Shown here in pieces: positions 1 through 7,723 of a DNA stretch of 64,000 nucleotides (the first letter of the stretch is position 1; each line of letters begins with the position of its first letter). The notes below the pieces were generated by a model, which did not search any database, was not told the DNA's origin, and saw only the letters and a list, made by a program, of their open reading frames with translations. Origin of the DNA: Oceanihabitans gracilariae (GTDB taxonomy: Bacteria > Bacteroidota > Bacteroidia > Flavobacteriales > Flavobacteriaceae); NCBI RefSeq assembly GCF_042684485.1, contig NZ_JBHULM010000001.1, positions 1 through 64,000 of the forward strand. Reading direction: 5' to 3'. A program made the position numbers and the translations under genes.

Positions 1-1
1 T

Positions 2-1165
2 GTACCTGCGTCAGGAGGATTTATTTATGATGATATTGTGACTCCTGGATATAGTTCTATTGTTGAGGTATACACAGGTTCTTGTGGTGCTTTAACGCCT
101 TTAGATCCTGTAGTTTGTAATAGCTCTGGATCAGAAAAAACATTTGATGGATTAACTCCTGGAACAACAGTGTATTTAAGATATTGGGATTACAGTAGTA
201 ATGATGAAGGTGTATTAGAATTTTGTATTAAGCCAACGCCTTCATGTCCAGTTCCTTCCGGGCTAACAGTATCAAATATTGCAGAAACTACAGCAGATTT
301 AACATGGACGGAAGAAGGAGGTGCTACTACTTGGAATATAGAATGGGGAACTGCTCCATTAACTCAAGGAGCAGGTACCATGGTAATGGGTACTACTACC
401 AATCCTCATGCTTTAACCGGTTTAACAGCTGATACAGAATATGAATATTATGTGCAAGCAGATTGTGGTGGAGAAACAAGTGCTTGGGCTGGTCCTTTTA
501 GTTTTACAACATCACCTCCTCCTCCAGCTTGTGGTGGTAATTTCTATGATAACGGTGGAGTGAGTTCAGATTATGCTAGTAGCACAAATGAAACTACAAC
601 AATTTGTCCAGACGTACCAGGTGATGCTGTAAATGTAACCTTTACATTCTTTAGTACAGAAAATAATGGTAGTACGGATTGTTGGGATGGTCTAACCATT
701 TATGATGGTCCAGATAATACATATCCAATCATTAGTCCTACTACAGGAGATATTTGGTGTTGGGATAGAGATGATGCAACTCCTTCAGGTACTGGTGATT
801 TACAAGGAATGACCATTACATCTACAGATGGGTCAGGGTGTTTAACTTTTGTATTTACTTCAGATAGCTCACTTACTAGAGAAGGATGGGAAGCAACTGT
901 AGCATGTACTCCATTAAGTTTAGAAGATTATGGGTTAACAGGATTTACTTATTTTCCTAATCCTGTAAATAATGTATTGTCTTTAAGAGGTGCTAAAGAG
1001 ATTAATAACATAGCTATTTATAATATGTTAGGGCAAGAAGTTCTACGTACTGCTCCTAATGCGGTAAATACAGATGTTGATATGTCTAACTTACAAGCAG
1101 GTGCTTACTTTGTTAAAGTGACTATTGGTAACGCAACAAAAACAGTAAAAGTAATTAAGAACTAA
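2..1165 (+). CDS. T9SS-exported FN3/CUB-like surface protein (5' partial)
   Basis: The reading frame is open to the left edge of the window, so the gene starts upstream; the GTG at 38 is internal. In the visible 387 residues there is a pre-peptidase-like beta domain (about 1-78), a fibronectin type III domain (80-172, with the usual ADLTW and YEYYVQADCG landmarks), a cysteine-bearing CUB-like domain (175-302, containing CWDGLTIYDG) and a type A T9SS sorting domain (316-387: YFPNPVNN, YNMLGQEVL, GAYFVKV, ending KVIKN). Family knowledge: such domains direct export through the outer membrane by the T9SS and surface attachment or release. The role is probably adhesion or glycan/protein binding; no catalytic motif was seen. 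It is the first of three tandem paralogues and is followed by its own terminator. Confidence 0.85.
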   Translation, partial: VPASGGFIYDDIVTPGYSSIVEVYTGSCGALTPLDPVVCNSSGSEKTFDGLTPGTTVYLRYWDYSSNDEGVLEFCIKPTPSCPVPSGLTVSNIAETTADLTWTEEGGATTWNIEWGTAPLTQGAGTMVMGTTTNPHALTGLTADTEYEYYVQADCGGETSAWAGPFSFTTSPPPPACGGNFYDNGGVSSDYASSTNETTTICPDVPGDAVNVTFTFFSTENNGSTDCWDGLTIYDGPDNTYPIISPTTGDIWCWDRDDATPSGTGDLQGMTITSTDGSGCLTFVFTSDSSLTREGWEATVACTPLSLEDYGLTGFTYFPNPVNNVLSLRGAKEINNIAIYNMLGQEVLRTAPNAVNTDVDMSNLQAGAYFVKVTIGNATKTVKVIKN

Positions 1166-1473
1166 TTTTTTAGCTCTTTTTAAATATTTTAAAAGCCACC
1201 TTTTTAGGTGGCTTTTTTTATGCTTAATATTTTGTAATTATATAATTATTTTACTACGATGTAATGTAAAATTGATTTTATTCTCTCTAGTAGGTTGAAT
1301 ATCATTTATTTAGGTTTTTTTTCTTACAAAAAACATGTTTTTATAGTAAAAAAAGCAGTTTATCGGTGTTTTATGTGTTTTGTCTATTATGTATTCTTTT
1401 TGCTTTTTACTTTAATTATTATTAATAGTTTTAGACATTACATTAATAATATTTTAATAAAAATTAATTTTAC
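1166..1473. other. Intergenic region between T9SS paralogues
   Basis: 308 bases without a credible gene. It holds the terminator at 1192-1219 and, from about 1359, an AT-rich leader that is repeated upstream of the next paralogue. A 60-codon open frame here is a low-complexity AT-rich artefact. Confidence 0.7.
1192..1219 (+). terminator. Rho-independent terminator of first T9SS gene
   Basis: A 10-bp perfect stem AAAGCCACCT/AGGTGGCTTT with a TTTT loop is followed by a run of T. Almost the same hairpin follows the two downstream paralogues. Confidence 0.9.
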
Positions 1474-1491
1474 ATGAAAAAAACTACTTTA
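1359..1491 (+). repeat. Duplicated upstream leader, copy 1
   Basis: This AT-rich stretch, starting at TTTATCGGT and running through a shared segment beginning TTTTACTTTAATTATTATTA to the start codon and first codons MKKTT, aligns by eye with 2521-2654. It shows that the duplication of the T9SS genes included their promoter/leader region. Confidence 0.7.
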
Positions 1492-2331
1492 TTATTTTTT
1501 GCAATGTTTGCCTTTTTTTTGCAAGCTAATGCACAATCCATAATTAATATTACTACCTCAGGAGGTAGTTATACAAGTGAAAAATGGGTGTCTATAACCG
1601 ATGGTGTAGATGNCTGTGGTGGTGGAGATACAAGTGCTTGGGCTGGTCCTTTTAGTTTTACTACAACTACGGCACCACCAGAGTGTGGAGGTAACTTCTA
1701 CGATACTGGTGGATCAGCTTCAAGCTATTCTAATAATGAAAATTATACAATAACTATTTGTCCTGATGCTTCTGGTGATGCAGTAAGTGTCGCTTTTACA
1801 AGTTTTCTAGTAGAAGGTCGTGCTGAGGATACCTGTTGGGATAGTTTATTTATTTATGATGGTGCAGATGAAACAGCTACACCAATTACTCCAGCAAGTT
1901 TAGGTTTAGGTGCTGGAACTGAAGGTTTTTGTTGGCAAGGAGTTAATGATGGTACAGCAGATTTAACAGGAGAAGTAATAACATCTTCTGATGCTTCAGG
2001 TTGTTTAACCTTTACTTTTACTTCTGATGGTACAACTCAATTGGCTGGATGGGAAGCTATGATTGGTTGTGAGCCATTATCTGTGCAAGATATAGCTTTC
2101 AATGATTTGTTTAGTTATTTTCCAAATCCGGTAAATAATAACTTAACGTTAACTGCTCAAAAAGATATTGAAAATATAGCTGTGTATAATATGTTAGGGC
2201 AAGAAGTATTACGTACTGCTCCTAATGCGGTAAATACAGAGGTTAATATGTCTGCTTTACAAGCAGGTGCTTACTTTGTTAAAGTAACTATTGGTAACGC
2301 AACAGAAACAGTAAAAGTAATTAAGAAATAA
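1474..2331 (+). CDS. T9SS-exported CUB-like surface protein, interrupted by an assembly gap
   Basis: The frame starts MKKTTLLFFAMFAFFLQANA, a clear Sec signal peptide. Residue 47 is undetermined because of an N at 1613. Directly after the N comes CGGGDTSAWAGPFSFTT, which in both paralogues is the very end of an FN3 domain, so the middle of the gene (at least most of an FN3 domain and probably more) is missing. After it follow a CUB-like domain (about 69-198, with CWDSLFIYDG) and a T9SS type A sorting domain (215-285). The 285-residue product is therefore a mis-assembled composite, not a real short protein. Start chosen at the ATG that begins the signal peptide, as in the third paralogue. Confidence 0.75.
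   Translation: MKKTTLLFFAMFAFFLQANAQSIINITTSGGSYTSEKWVSITDGVDXCGGGDTSAWAGPFSFTTTTAPPECGGNFYDTGGSASSYSNNENYTITICPDASGDAVSVAFTSFLVEGRAEDTCWDSLFIYDGADETATPITPASLGLGAGTEGFCWQGVNDGTADLTGEVITSSDASGCLTFTFTSDGTTQLAGWEAMIGCEPLSVQDIAFNDLFSYFPNPVNNNLTLTAQKDIENIAVYNMLGQEVLRTAPNAVNTEVNMSALQAGAYFVKVTIGNATETVKVIKK
1613..1613. other. Single N: collapsed assembly gap
   Basis: The only ambiguous base in the window. It joins the N-terminal part of a T9SS gene to the tail of an FN3 domain, consistent with a scaffold gap placed in repeated sequence whose real length is unknown. Confidence 0.85.
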
Positions 2332-2636
2332 TAACTCTTATTCATAATAGTAAAAAGCCACCTTTTAGGTGGCTTTTTTTTTACACCTAATATTTTGTAA
2401 TTATTTAAACCTTTTACTAAAAATGTAATCTTAAACTGACTTTAGTAAAGCTAACGAGTTGTTTGTCATTGCTTTATGTTTTTCTTTTGATAAAACGTGG
2501 TATTATGCTAAATATAACGCTTTATCGGTATTTTACATTTTTTTATCTATAATATGTAATTTTAACATTTTACTTTAATTATTATTATTAGTTTTAGCGT
2601 TTATATTAATAATTCCCTAATAAAAATTGATTAAAC
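2332..2636. other. Intergenic region between T9SS paralogues
   Basis: 305 bases without a credible gene. It contains the terminator at 2352-2382 and the second copy of the duplicated leader (2521-2654). Confidence 0.7.
2352..2382 (+). terminator. Rho-independent terminator of second T9SS gene
   Basis: Perfect 12-bp stem AAAAAGCCACCT/AGGTGGCTTTTT with TTT loop and T tail; same hairpin as at 1192 and 4969. Confidence 0.9.
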
Positions 2637-2654
2637 ATGAAAAAAACTACCCTA
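2521..2654 (+). repeat. Duplicated upstream leader, copy 2
   Basis: Matches 1359-1491 (TTTATCGGT, then TTTTACTTTAATTATTATTA, then AATAAAAATTRATT before the ATG and MKKTT). Presumed promoter and 5' leader copied with the gene. Confidence 0.7.
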
Positions 2655-4949
2655 TTTTTAATTTTCAGCATTTTAGCTTCAGCTTTGAGTTCTTATGCGC
2701 AAACACTGAACCAAGGTGCTTCTTGGCCTAATTCAGATTGGACACTTACAGGAACCTATAATGTTAGTGCATTATTATCAGACCCTACAGTAGGAGATGC
2801 AACATTTAGTTTTGATGATGATGCTGCAGGCTCATCGTCTAATGATGATCTTCAGCTTACATCACCAATTATTGATTTAACTGCTGCACGTGATGCAGGA
2901 GAAACATGGATTACTGTTAGTGGAGATATTGTTTATAGAGCATTAACCGGAGAAGTTTTGGCAATCGAGGTGTATGATGCAGATGCAATGACTTGGTCTG
3001 TATTAGAAACGTTTACTGGAAACTCTACAAACACAGATTTTCAAACTTGTGCAAATGTAGAAGCGTATACAAGTGCTGTTTTTGATATTTCAGGATATAC
3101 AGCAACACAATTATCAGGCTTTCAATATCGCTTTTCGTATGACGATGATGATGCTTGGAAATGGGGATGGTGTATAGGTTCTCCTACAATTGCATCTCAA
3201 ACTCCGCCAGCGTGTTTAGACCCTAGTATGTTAACAGCTGGTAATATAACAGATACAACAGCAGATTTAAGTTGGACAGAAAATGGAACTGCTACTGCAT
3301 GGGATATTGAAATAGTGGATAGTGGTGCAACAGCTACAGGAAATCCAACTGCAAATGGAGTTACAAACCCGTATACAGCAATGTCACTAACAGCTGTAAC
3401 GGCATATGATTTTTATGTAAGAGCAGATTGTGGTGTTGATGGTACTTCAGAATGGGTTGGTCCTTTTACTTTTACTACAGAATGTGATGCAATTACTGCA
3501 GAGTATATTGAAGATTTTGAAACTTTTACAACGCAAACTTCTGCTTTCGTAGAGGAAAACTGCTGGTCTGCAACGGGTGGATCATACTACTGGGAATCTG
3601 CTCCAGGGACAGATGTAGGTTCAGGTTCAACGGGTCCAGACCCATCGATTACTACAGGAAATTATTTCTATGTAGAAGCAACGAGTGGAAGTGCTGGAGA
3701 TGTTACAGACTTAGTATCTCCTTTAGTAGATTTAGCAGCTCTTGCAACGCCAACATTAATGTTTAATTACCATATGTATGGTAGTGCTATAGGAACATTA
3801 GATGTACTTGTAAATGGTACTACTAATGTATGGTCTTTAAGTGGAGAGCAACAAGCAGATGCAGTAACTCCATGGGATTTAGCTGTAATTGATTTGTCTT
3901 CGTATGCAGGGCAAACTGTTAGTATTACATTTAGAGCTACTAGAGCAGATTCTTATGCAGGAGATATAGCTATTGATAATGTAGCATTTACAGAATTACC
4001 AACATGCCCATTTCCAACAGGTTTAACAGCTACAAATGTTGCAGAAACAACAGCAGACCTTAGTTGGGTTGAAAATGGAACTGCTACAATGTGGAATATT
4101 GAATGGGGAGTAGCTCCATTAACGCAAGGTACAGGTACATTGATTACAGGTGCTACTAGTAATCCTTTATCTCTAACAGCATTAACACCTTCTACAACTT
4201 ATGAGTACTATGTGCAAGCTGATTGTGGTGGAGATGCTAGTGATTGGACAGGACCTTATTCTTTTACAACTATGACACCTGCTCCTGCAAATGATGATGC
4301 TTCAGGAGCTATCGCTCTTTCTGTTGGAGATACACTTTGCGAAACACAAGTTACTGCTTCTACAGCAGGAGCTACAACTTCTATTGAAGCAGATGCTGAT
4401 TGTGGTTCTACTCCTGGTACAGATGTATGGTTTAGTGTAACAGTTCCTGTAACGGGAGAGGTAAATATTGAAATATCTTCTGTAGACGGTTCTGTTTTTG
4501 GCGATTCTGTTATGGCTGTTTATTCAGGTACAGTAGGTGCCTTAGTGGAAATTGACTGTAATGATGATGGTGGTGATGGACTTTACTCAATGATTGAGTT
4601 AGTAGGTTTAACTGAAGGAGATGTTATATATGTAAGAGTTTGGGAATATGGTTATGATGAAGATGAATTTAGCATTTGTGCATGGTCACCAACATCTCTT
4701 AGTGTAGCTGATAATACTTTTGAGTCATTCAATTACTATCCAAATCCAGTGAATGATAACTTAACTTTAAAAGCACAAAAAGATATAGAAAACATAGCTG
4801 TTTACAATATGTTAGGGCAAGAAGTATTACGTACTGCGCCTAATGCAGTAAATACAGAGGTTAATATGTCTGCTTTACAAGCTGGTGCTTACTTTGTTAA
4901 AGTAACTATTGGTGACGCAACAGAAACAGTAAAAGTAATTAAGAAATAA
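2637..4949 (+). CDS. T9SS-exported multidomain FN3/MAM-like surface protein
   Basis: A complete 770-residue secreted protein. Signal peptide 1-22 (ends SSYAQ); an acidic beta-sandwich-like region 23-185; FN3 domain 190-281; MAM / choice-of-anchor-like domain 288-453 (begins YIEDFETF, ends in an AIDNVAFTE segment, as in that family); second FN3 454-545; pre-peptidase-like beta domain 546-684; T9SS type A sorting domain 698-770. No catalytic site was seen, so a cell-surface adhesin or binding protein is the likely role (inference). Its last 70 residues are nearly identical to those of the preceding paralogue. The AT-rich leader before the ATG is shared with the second paralogue. Confidence 0.9.
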   Translation: MKKTTLFLIFSILASALSSYAQTLNQGASWPNSDWTLTGTYNVSALLSDPTVGDATFSFDDDAAGSSSNDDLQLTSPIIDLTAARDAGETWITVSGDIVYRALTGEVLAIEVYDADAMTWSVLETFTGNSTNTDFQTCANVEAYTSAVFDISGYTATQLSGFQYRFSYDDDDAWKWGWCIGSPTIASQTPPACLDPSMLTAGNITDTTADLSWTENGTATAWDIEIVDSGATATGNPTANGVTNPYTAMSLTAVTAYDFYVRADCGVDGTSEWVGPFTFTTECDAITAEYIEDFETFTTQTSAFVEENCWSATGGSYYWESAPGTDVGSGSTGPDPSITTGNYFYVEATSGSAGDVTDLVSPLVDLAALATPTLMFNYHMYGSAIGTLDVLVNGTTNVWSLSGEQQADAVTPWDLAVIDLSSYAGQTVSITFRATRADSYAGDIAIDNVAFTELPTCPFPTGLTATNVAETTADLSWVENGTATMWNIEWGVAPLTQGTGTLITGATSNPLSLTALTPSTTYEYYVQADCGGDASDWTGPYSFTTMTPAPANDDASGAIALSVGDTLCETQVTASTAGATTSIEADADCGSTPGTDVWFSVTVPVTGEVNIEISSVDGSVFGDSVMAVYSGTVGALVEIDCNDDGGDGLYSMIELVGLTEGDVIYVRVWEYGYDEDEFSICAWSPTSLSVADNTFESFNYYPNPVNDNLTLKAQKDIENIAVYNMLGQEVLRTAPNAVNTEVNMSALQAGAYFVKVTIGDATETVKVIKK

Positions 4950-4968
4950 TCACTCTTTTAATAATTGT

Positions 4969-4997
4969 AAAAAGCCACCTTTTAGGTGGCTTTTTTT
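4969..4997 (+). terminator. Rho-independent terminator of third T9SS gene
   Basis: Stem AAAAAGCCACCT/AGGTGGCTTTTT with TTT loop and T tail; third copy of the same hairpin. The next gene's -7 box lies only 13 bases downstream. Confidence 0.9.
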
Positions 4998-5009
4998 ATG
5001 TGTAACACC

Positions 5010-5017
5010 TACATTTG
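5010..5017 (+). promoter_or_regulatory. -7 box TACATTTG of the glycosyltransferase operon
   Basis: Perfect match to the Bacteroidota -7 consensus TAnnTTTG. It ends four bases before the chosen ATG at 5022, so transcription would begin at or next to the start codon. No good -33 TTG is visible. Confidence 0.55.
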
Positions 5018-5021
5018 TGTT

Positions 5022-6026
5022 ATGCAATTAGAATTTTCATTCATCATACCAGTATATAACAGACCTCAAGAAATAGAAGAGTTACTACATAGCTTTACAG
5101 GGCTAAATACAACGCTAAAGTATCAAATTGTTATTGTTGAAGATGGCTCTACAATAAGCGCAAAAGAGGTTGTAAGTGCGTATAAAGACCAACTTAATAT
5201 TGCATATTACTATAAACCAAATTCAGGACCTGGTGACTCTAGAAACTTTGGTATGCAACAAGCAACCGGAAACTACTTTATTATTCTAGATAGCGATTGC
5301 ATTTTACCTGCTAATTATTTAGAGGAAGTTGTTAATAGTTTAGAAAAGGAATATGTAGATTGTTTTGGTGGTCCTGATGCTGCAGATAAATCTTTTACAA
5401 ACCTTCAAAAAGCTATAAATTTTGCCATGACTTCTTTTATAACTACAGGAGGTATTAGAGGAAATAAAAATAGCGTAAATACCTTTCAGCCAAGAAGCTT
5501 TAATATGGGTATTTCTAAAGAAGCATTTTTAAAAACAAAAGGTTTTGGTAGTATACATCCTGGTGAAGATCCAGATTTATCTATTCGATTATGGAACCTA
5601 GGCTATAAAACAAAGCTTATACCTAAAGCATTTGTATATCATAAAAGAAGAATTTCTTGGTCAAAATTTTACAAACAAGTTTTTAAATTTGGTATGGTAA
5701 GACCTATACTTAATTCTTGGCATCCACAAACAAAAAAAATAACCTATTGGTTTCCTAGTCTTTTTAGTTTAGGACTTATTTTAGCTATACTTTTAACTTT
5801 GTTTAATTTTAAAATACTATTATATGTATATGCTTTGTACTTTGTTTTAGCATTTGTTTTAGCTATATTAAAAACAAAAAATATAGGTATAGCAATACAG
5901 GCTATGTTTGCAATTTGTATTCAGTTTTTTGGGTATGGTTATGGTTTTTTAAAAGCAACAATAGTAGTAGGGTTTTTAAATAAAAATCCAGAAGTACAAT
6001 TTCCAGAATTATTTTTTAAAAATTAA
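5022..6026 (+). CDS. Family 2 glycosyltransferase
   Basis: A 334-residue GT-A fold glycosyltransferase. The N-terminus FSFIIPVYNRP, the nucleotide-binding acidic residue in VEDGS (D41) and the metal-binding DSD motif at 90-92 are typical of GT2 enzymes; HPGEDPDLSIRLW supplies the usual ED catalytic region. About three C-terminal membrane segments (roughly 245-320) anchor it to the inner membrane. The acceptor sugar or lipid cannot be told. An in-frame GTG at 4986 lies inside the upstream terminator and an ATG at 4998 precedes the promoter box, so the ATG at 5022 is preferred. Its stop overlaps the start of the next gene (TAATG), implying translational coupling. Confidence 0.85.
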   Translation: MQLEFSFIIPVYNRPQEIEELLHSFTGLNTTLKYQIVIVEDGSTISAKEVVSAYKDQLNIAYYYKPNSGPGDSRNFGMQQATGNYFIILDSDCILPANYLEEVVNSLEKEYVDCFGGPDAADKSFTNLQKAINFAMTSFITTGGIRGNKNSVNTFQPRSFNMGISKEAFLKTKGFGSIHPGEDPDLSIRLWNLGYKTKLIPKAFVYHKRRISWSKFYKQVFKFGMVRPILNSWHPQTKKITYWFPSLFSLGLILAILLTLFNFKILLYVYALYFVLAFVLAILKTKNIGIAIQAMFAICIQFFGYGYGFLKATIVVGFLNKNPEVQFPELFFKN

Positions 6027-6991
6027 TGATAAATAAAATTAAATCTGAAATCTTATCATTTGTAAAAACAAAAAAAATAAATATATTTTTATTGTTTTTA
6101 GCGCTAGCATTTATCATTTTATTACTTACTAAACTATCTAAAAGTTATACCAATACCTTTGTTTTTACTATTAATAAAATACATGTGCCTGAAGAAGAGG
6201 TAATATTAAATGATACTAGTCAAGTATTAGAAATTACCTTAAAAACCTTTGGTTTTAATTTATTACAGTACCATTTTGCAAAGCCAGAAATAAATATAGA
6301 TTTTGCTAAAAATATTGATAAAACAGATTCTGCTTATGTGTGGAATAAAAATAAAGCCTTTGCTAATTTGCATAGCCAGTTTAGTAAAAACATAGAATTA
6401 GTAAATATTGTACCAGATAGTTTGTGGTTTGCTTATGATGTAAATGCGGTTAAAAAAGTTCCTGTAAAGCTGCTCTCTAAAATTAGTTATAGTCCAGGAT
6501 ATAATGTAACAGGAGCTATTAAGGTAGAGCCAGATTCGGTTAAAATTATAGGAGCTAAAGCTATTTTAGATACTATTGATGAAATAGAAACCGATACTGT
6601 TGTTTTAAACAACGTAAAGCAAAACATATCTAAAACCGCAAATTTAAAAATTCAAAAATTTCAAAAAGATTTAAAGTTCTCTGTTAAAAAAGTTGGTTTT
6701 AAAGTCCAAGTAGAAAAATATACAGAAGGGACCTTACCTATTACTGTGCATATTATAAATGTACCAATAGGTGTGCATTTAAAATACTTTCCTAAAAAAG
6801 TAAACGTTTCTTATTATACCAGTTTGGCTAACTTTAATAGCATTAAACCAAAAGATTTTAAAGTGGTTTGTGATTATAGTAAACTAGTTAAAGGGCAAAC
6901 AAGATTAGTTCCTGAGCTTGAAAAAATGCCAGAAACAGCAAAATACTTCAAAATTAAACAAGAGTTTGTAGAGTTTATTATCACAGAATAA
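6026..6991 (+). CDS. YbbR-like domain protein (CdaR-type)
   Basis: A 321-residue protein with one N-terminal membrane helix (about 17-40) and an extracytoplasmic beta-rich region with YbbR-like repeats (phrases such as VPVKLLSKISYSPGYNV and PDSVKIIGA). In Firmicutes YbbR/CdaR proteins regulate the diadenylate cyclase CdaA; no CdaA is next to this copy, so its partner is unknown here. It starts on the last base of the glycosyltransferase stop codon and precedes coaE, a gene order I recall as common in flavobacteria. Confidence 0.75.
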   Translation: MINKIKSEILSFVKTKKINIFLLFLALAFIILLLTKLSKSYTNTFVFTINKIHVPEEEVILNDTSQVLEITLKTFGFNLLQYHFAKPEINIDFAKNIDKTDSAYVWNKNKAFANLHSQFSKNIELVNIVPDSLWFAYDVNAVKKVPVKLLSKISYSPGYNVTGAIKVEPDSVKIIGAKAILDTIDEIETDTVVLNNVKQNISKTANLKIQKFQKDLKFSVKKVGFKVQVEKYTEGTLPITVHIINVPIGVHLKYFPKKVNVSYYTSLANFNSIKPKDFKVVCDYSKLVKGQTRLVPELEKMPETAKYFKIKQEFVEFIITE

Positions 6992-7059
6992 ACCATAATA
7001 AGACTAGAAAAAAAGAGATACGTTTCTTATATTATACCAACGTATTTAAATAATAGCAT

Positions 7060-7653
7060 ATGAAAATAGTAGGTCTTACAGGAGGAATAGGAAGTGGAAA
7101 AACTACAGTAGCAAAAGAGTTTAGTAAACTTGGTGTACCTATTTATATAGCAGATGACGAAGCTAAAAAACTCATGAATAGCTCTAAAACTATTCAAAGA
7201 GAATTGGTAGCACTTTTTGGTGAAGAAGCGTATAAAGACCAAGAATTAAACAGGCCATATTTAGCAAAACTTATTTTTAATAACGAAGCGCTTTTGCAAA
7301 AAATGAATGCTATTGTGCATCCTAAAGTAGCAGATCATTTTAAAAACTGGTTAAAAAAACAAGACGCACCATATATTATTAAAGAAGTAGCCATCTTGTT
7401 TGAAAACGGAAGTTACAAGCAATGCGATTATGTTATAACAGTAACCGCAGCAATAGAAACCAGAAAAGAACGTTTATTAAAAAGAGATGTTACTACAGTT
7501 GCTAAAATTGAAGCAATTATGAATAACCAATGGCCAGACCAAAAAAAAATAGAACGCTCGCAATTTGTTATTTATAATGATATTCTAGAAGACACCATAG
7601 TTCAGGTGCAGAAAACGCATAATAGTATACTTGAGGATATAGCAAGTCTATAA
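7060..7653 (+). CDS. coaE: Dephospho-CoA kinase
   Basis: Catalyses the last step of coenzyme A synthesis, phosphorylating the ribose 3'-OH of dephospho-CoA with ATP in the cytoplasm. The 197-residue length is normal. The N-terminus MKIVGLTGGIGSGKTTVA carries the P-loop; YIADDEAKKLM supplies the substrate-binding DxD-like segment, and IVHPKV and EVAILFE are the family's conserved central blocks. It follows the YbbR-like gene by 68 bases. Confidence 0.95.
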   Translation: MKIVGLTGGIGSGKTTVAKEFSKLGVPIYIADDEAKKLMNSSKTIQRELVALFGEEAYKDQELNRPYLAKLIFNNEALLQKMNAIVHPKVADHFKNWLKKQDAPYIIKEVAILFENGSYKQCDYVITVTAAIETRKERLLKRDVTTVAKIEAIMNNQWPDQKKIERSQFVIYNDILEDTIVQVQKTHNSILEDIASL

Positions 7654-7710
7654 TTTTAACATTTTTGTTAATGTAAGGTTAAAAGCTATAATAGCTAAAT
7701 GTTAAAATGT

Positions 7711-7718
7711 TAATTTTG
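7711..7718 (+). promoter_or_regulatory. -7 box TAATTTTG of the two-component operon
   Basis: Exact TAnnTTTG match ending five bases before the kinase ATG at 7724, suggesting a leaderless transcript. Confidence 0.55.
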
Positions 7719-7723
7719 ACCAG

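Noticed and set aside
1295..1477. 60-codon open frame upstream of the second T9SS gene
   Set aside because: AT-rich, low-complexity translation overlapping a duplicated leader region; no counterpart frame is kept in the second leader copy.
4986..5021. Longer glycosyltransferase start (GTG 4986 or ATG 4998)
   Set aside because: The GTG is inside the terminator stem and both starts lie upstream of or within the promoter box; the conserved GT2 N-terminus begins at 5022.
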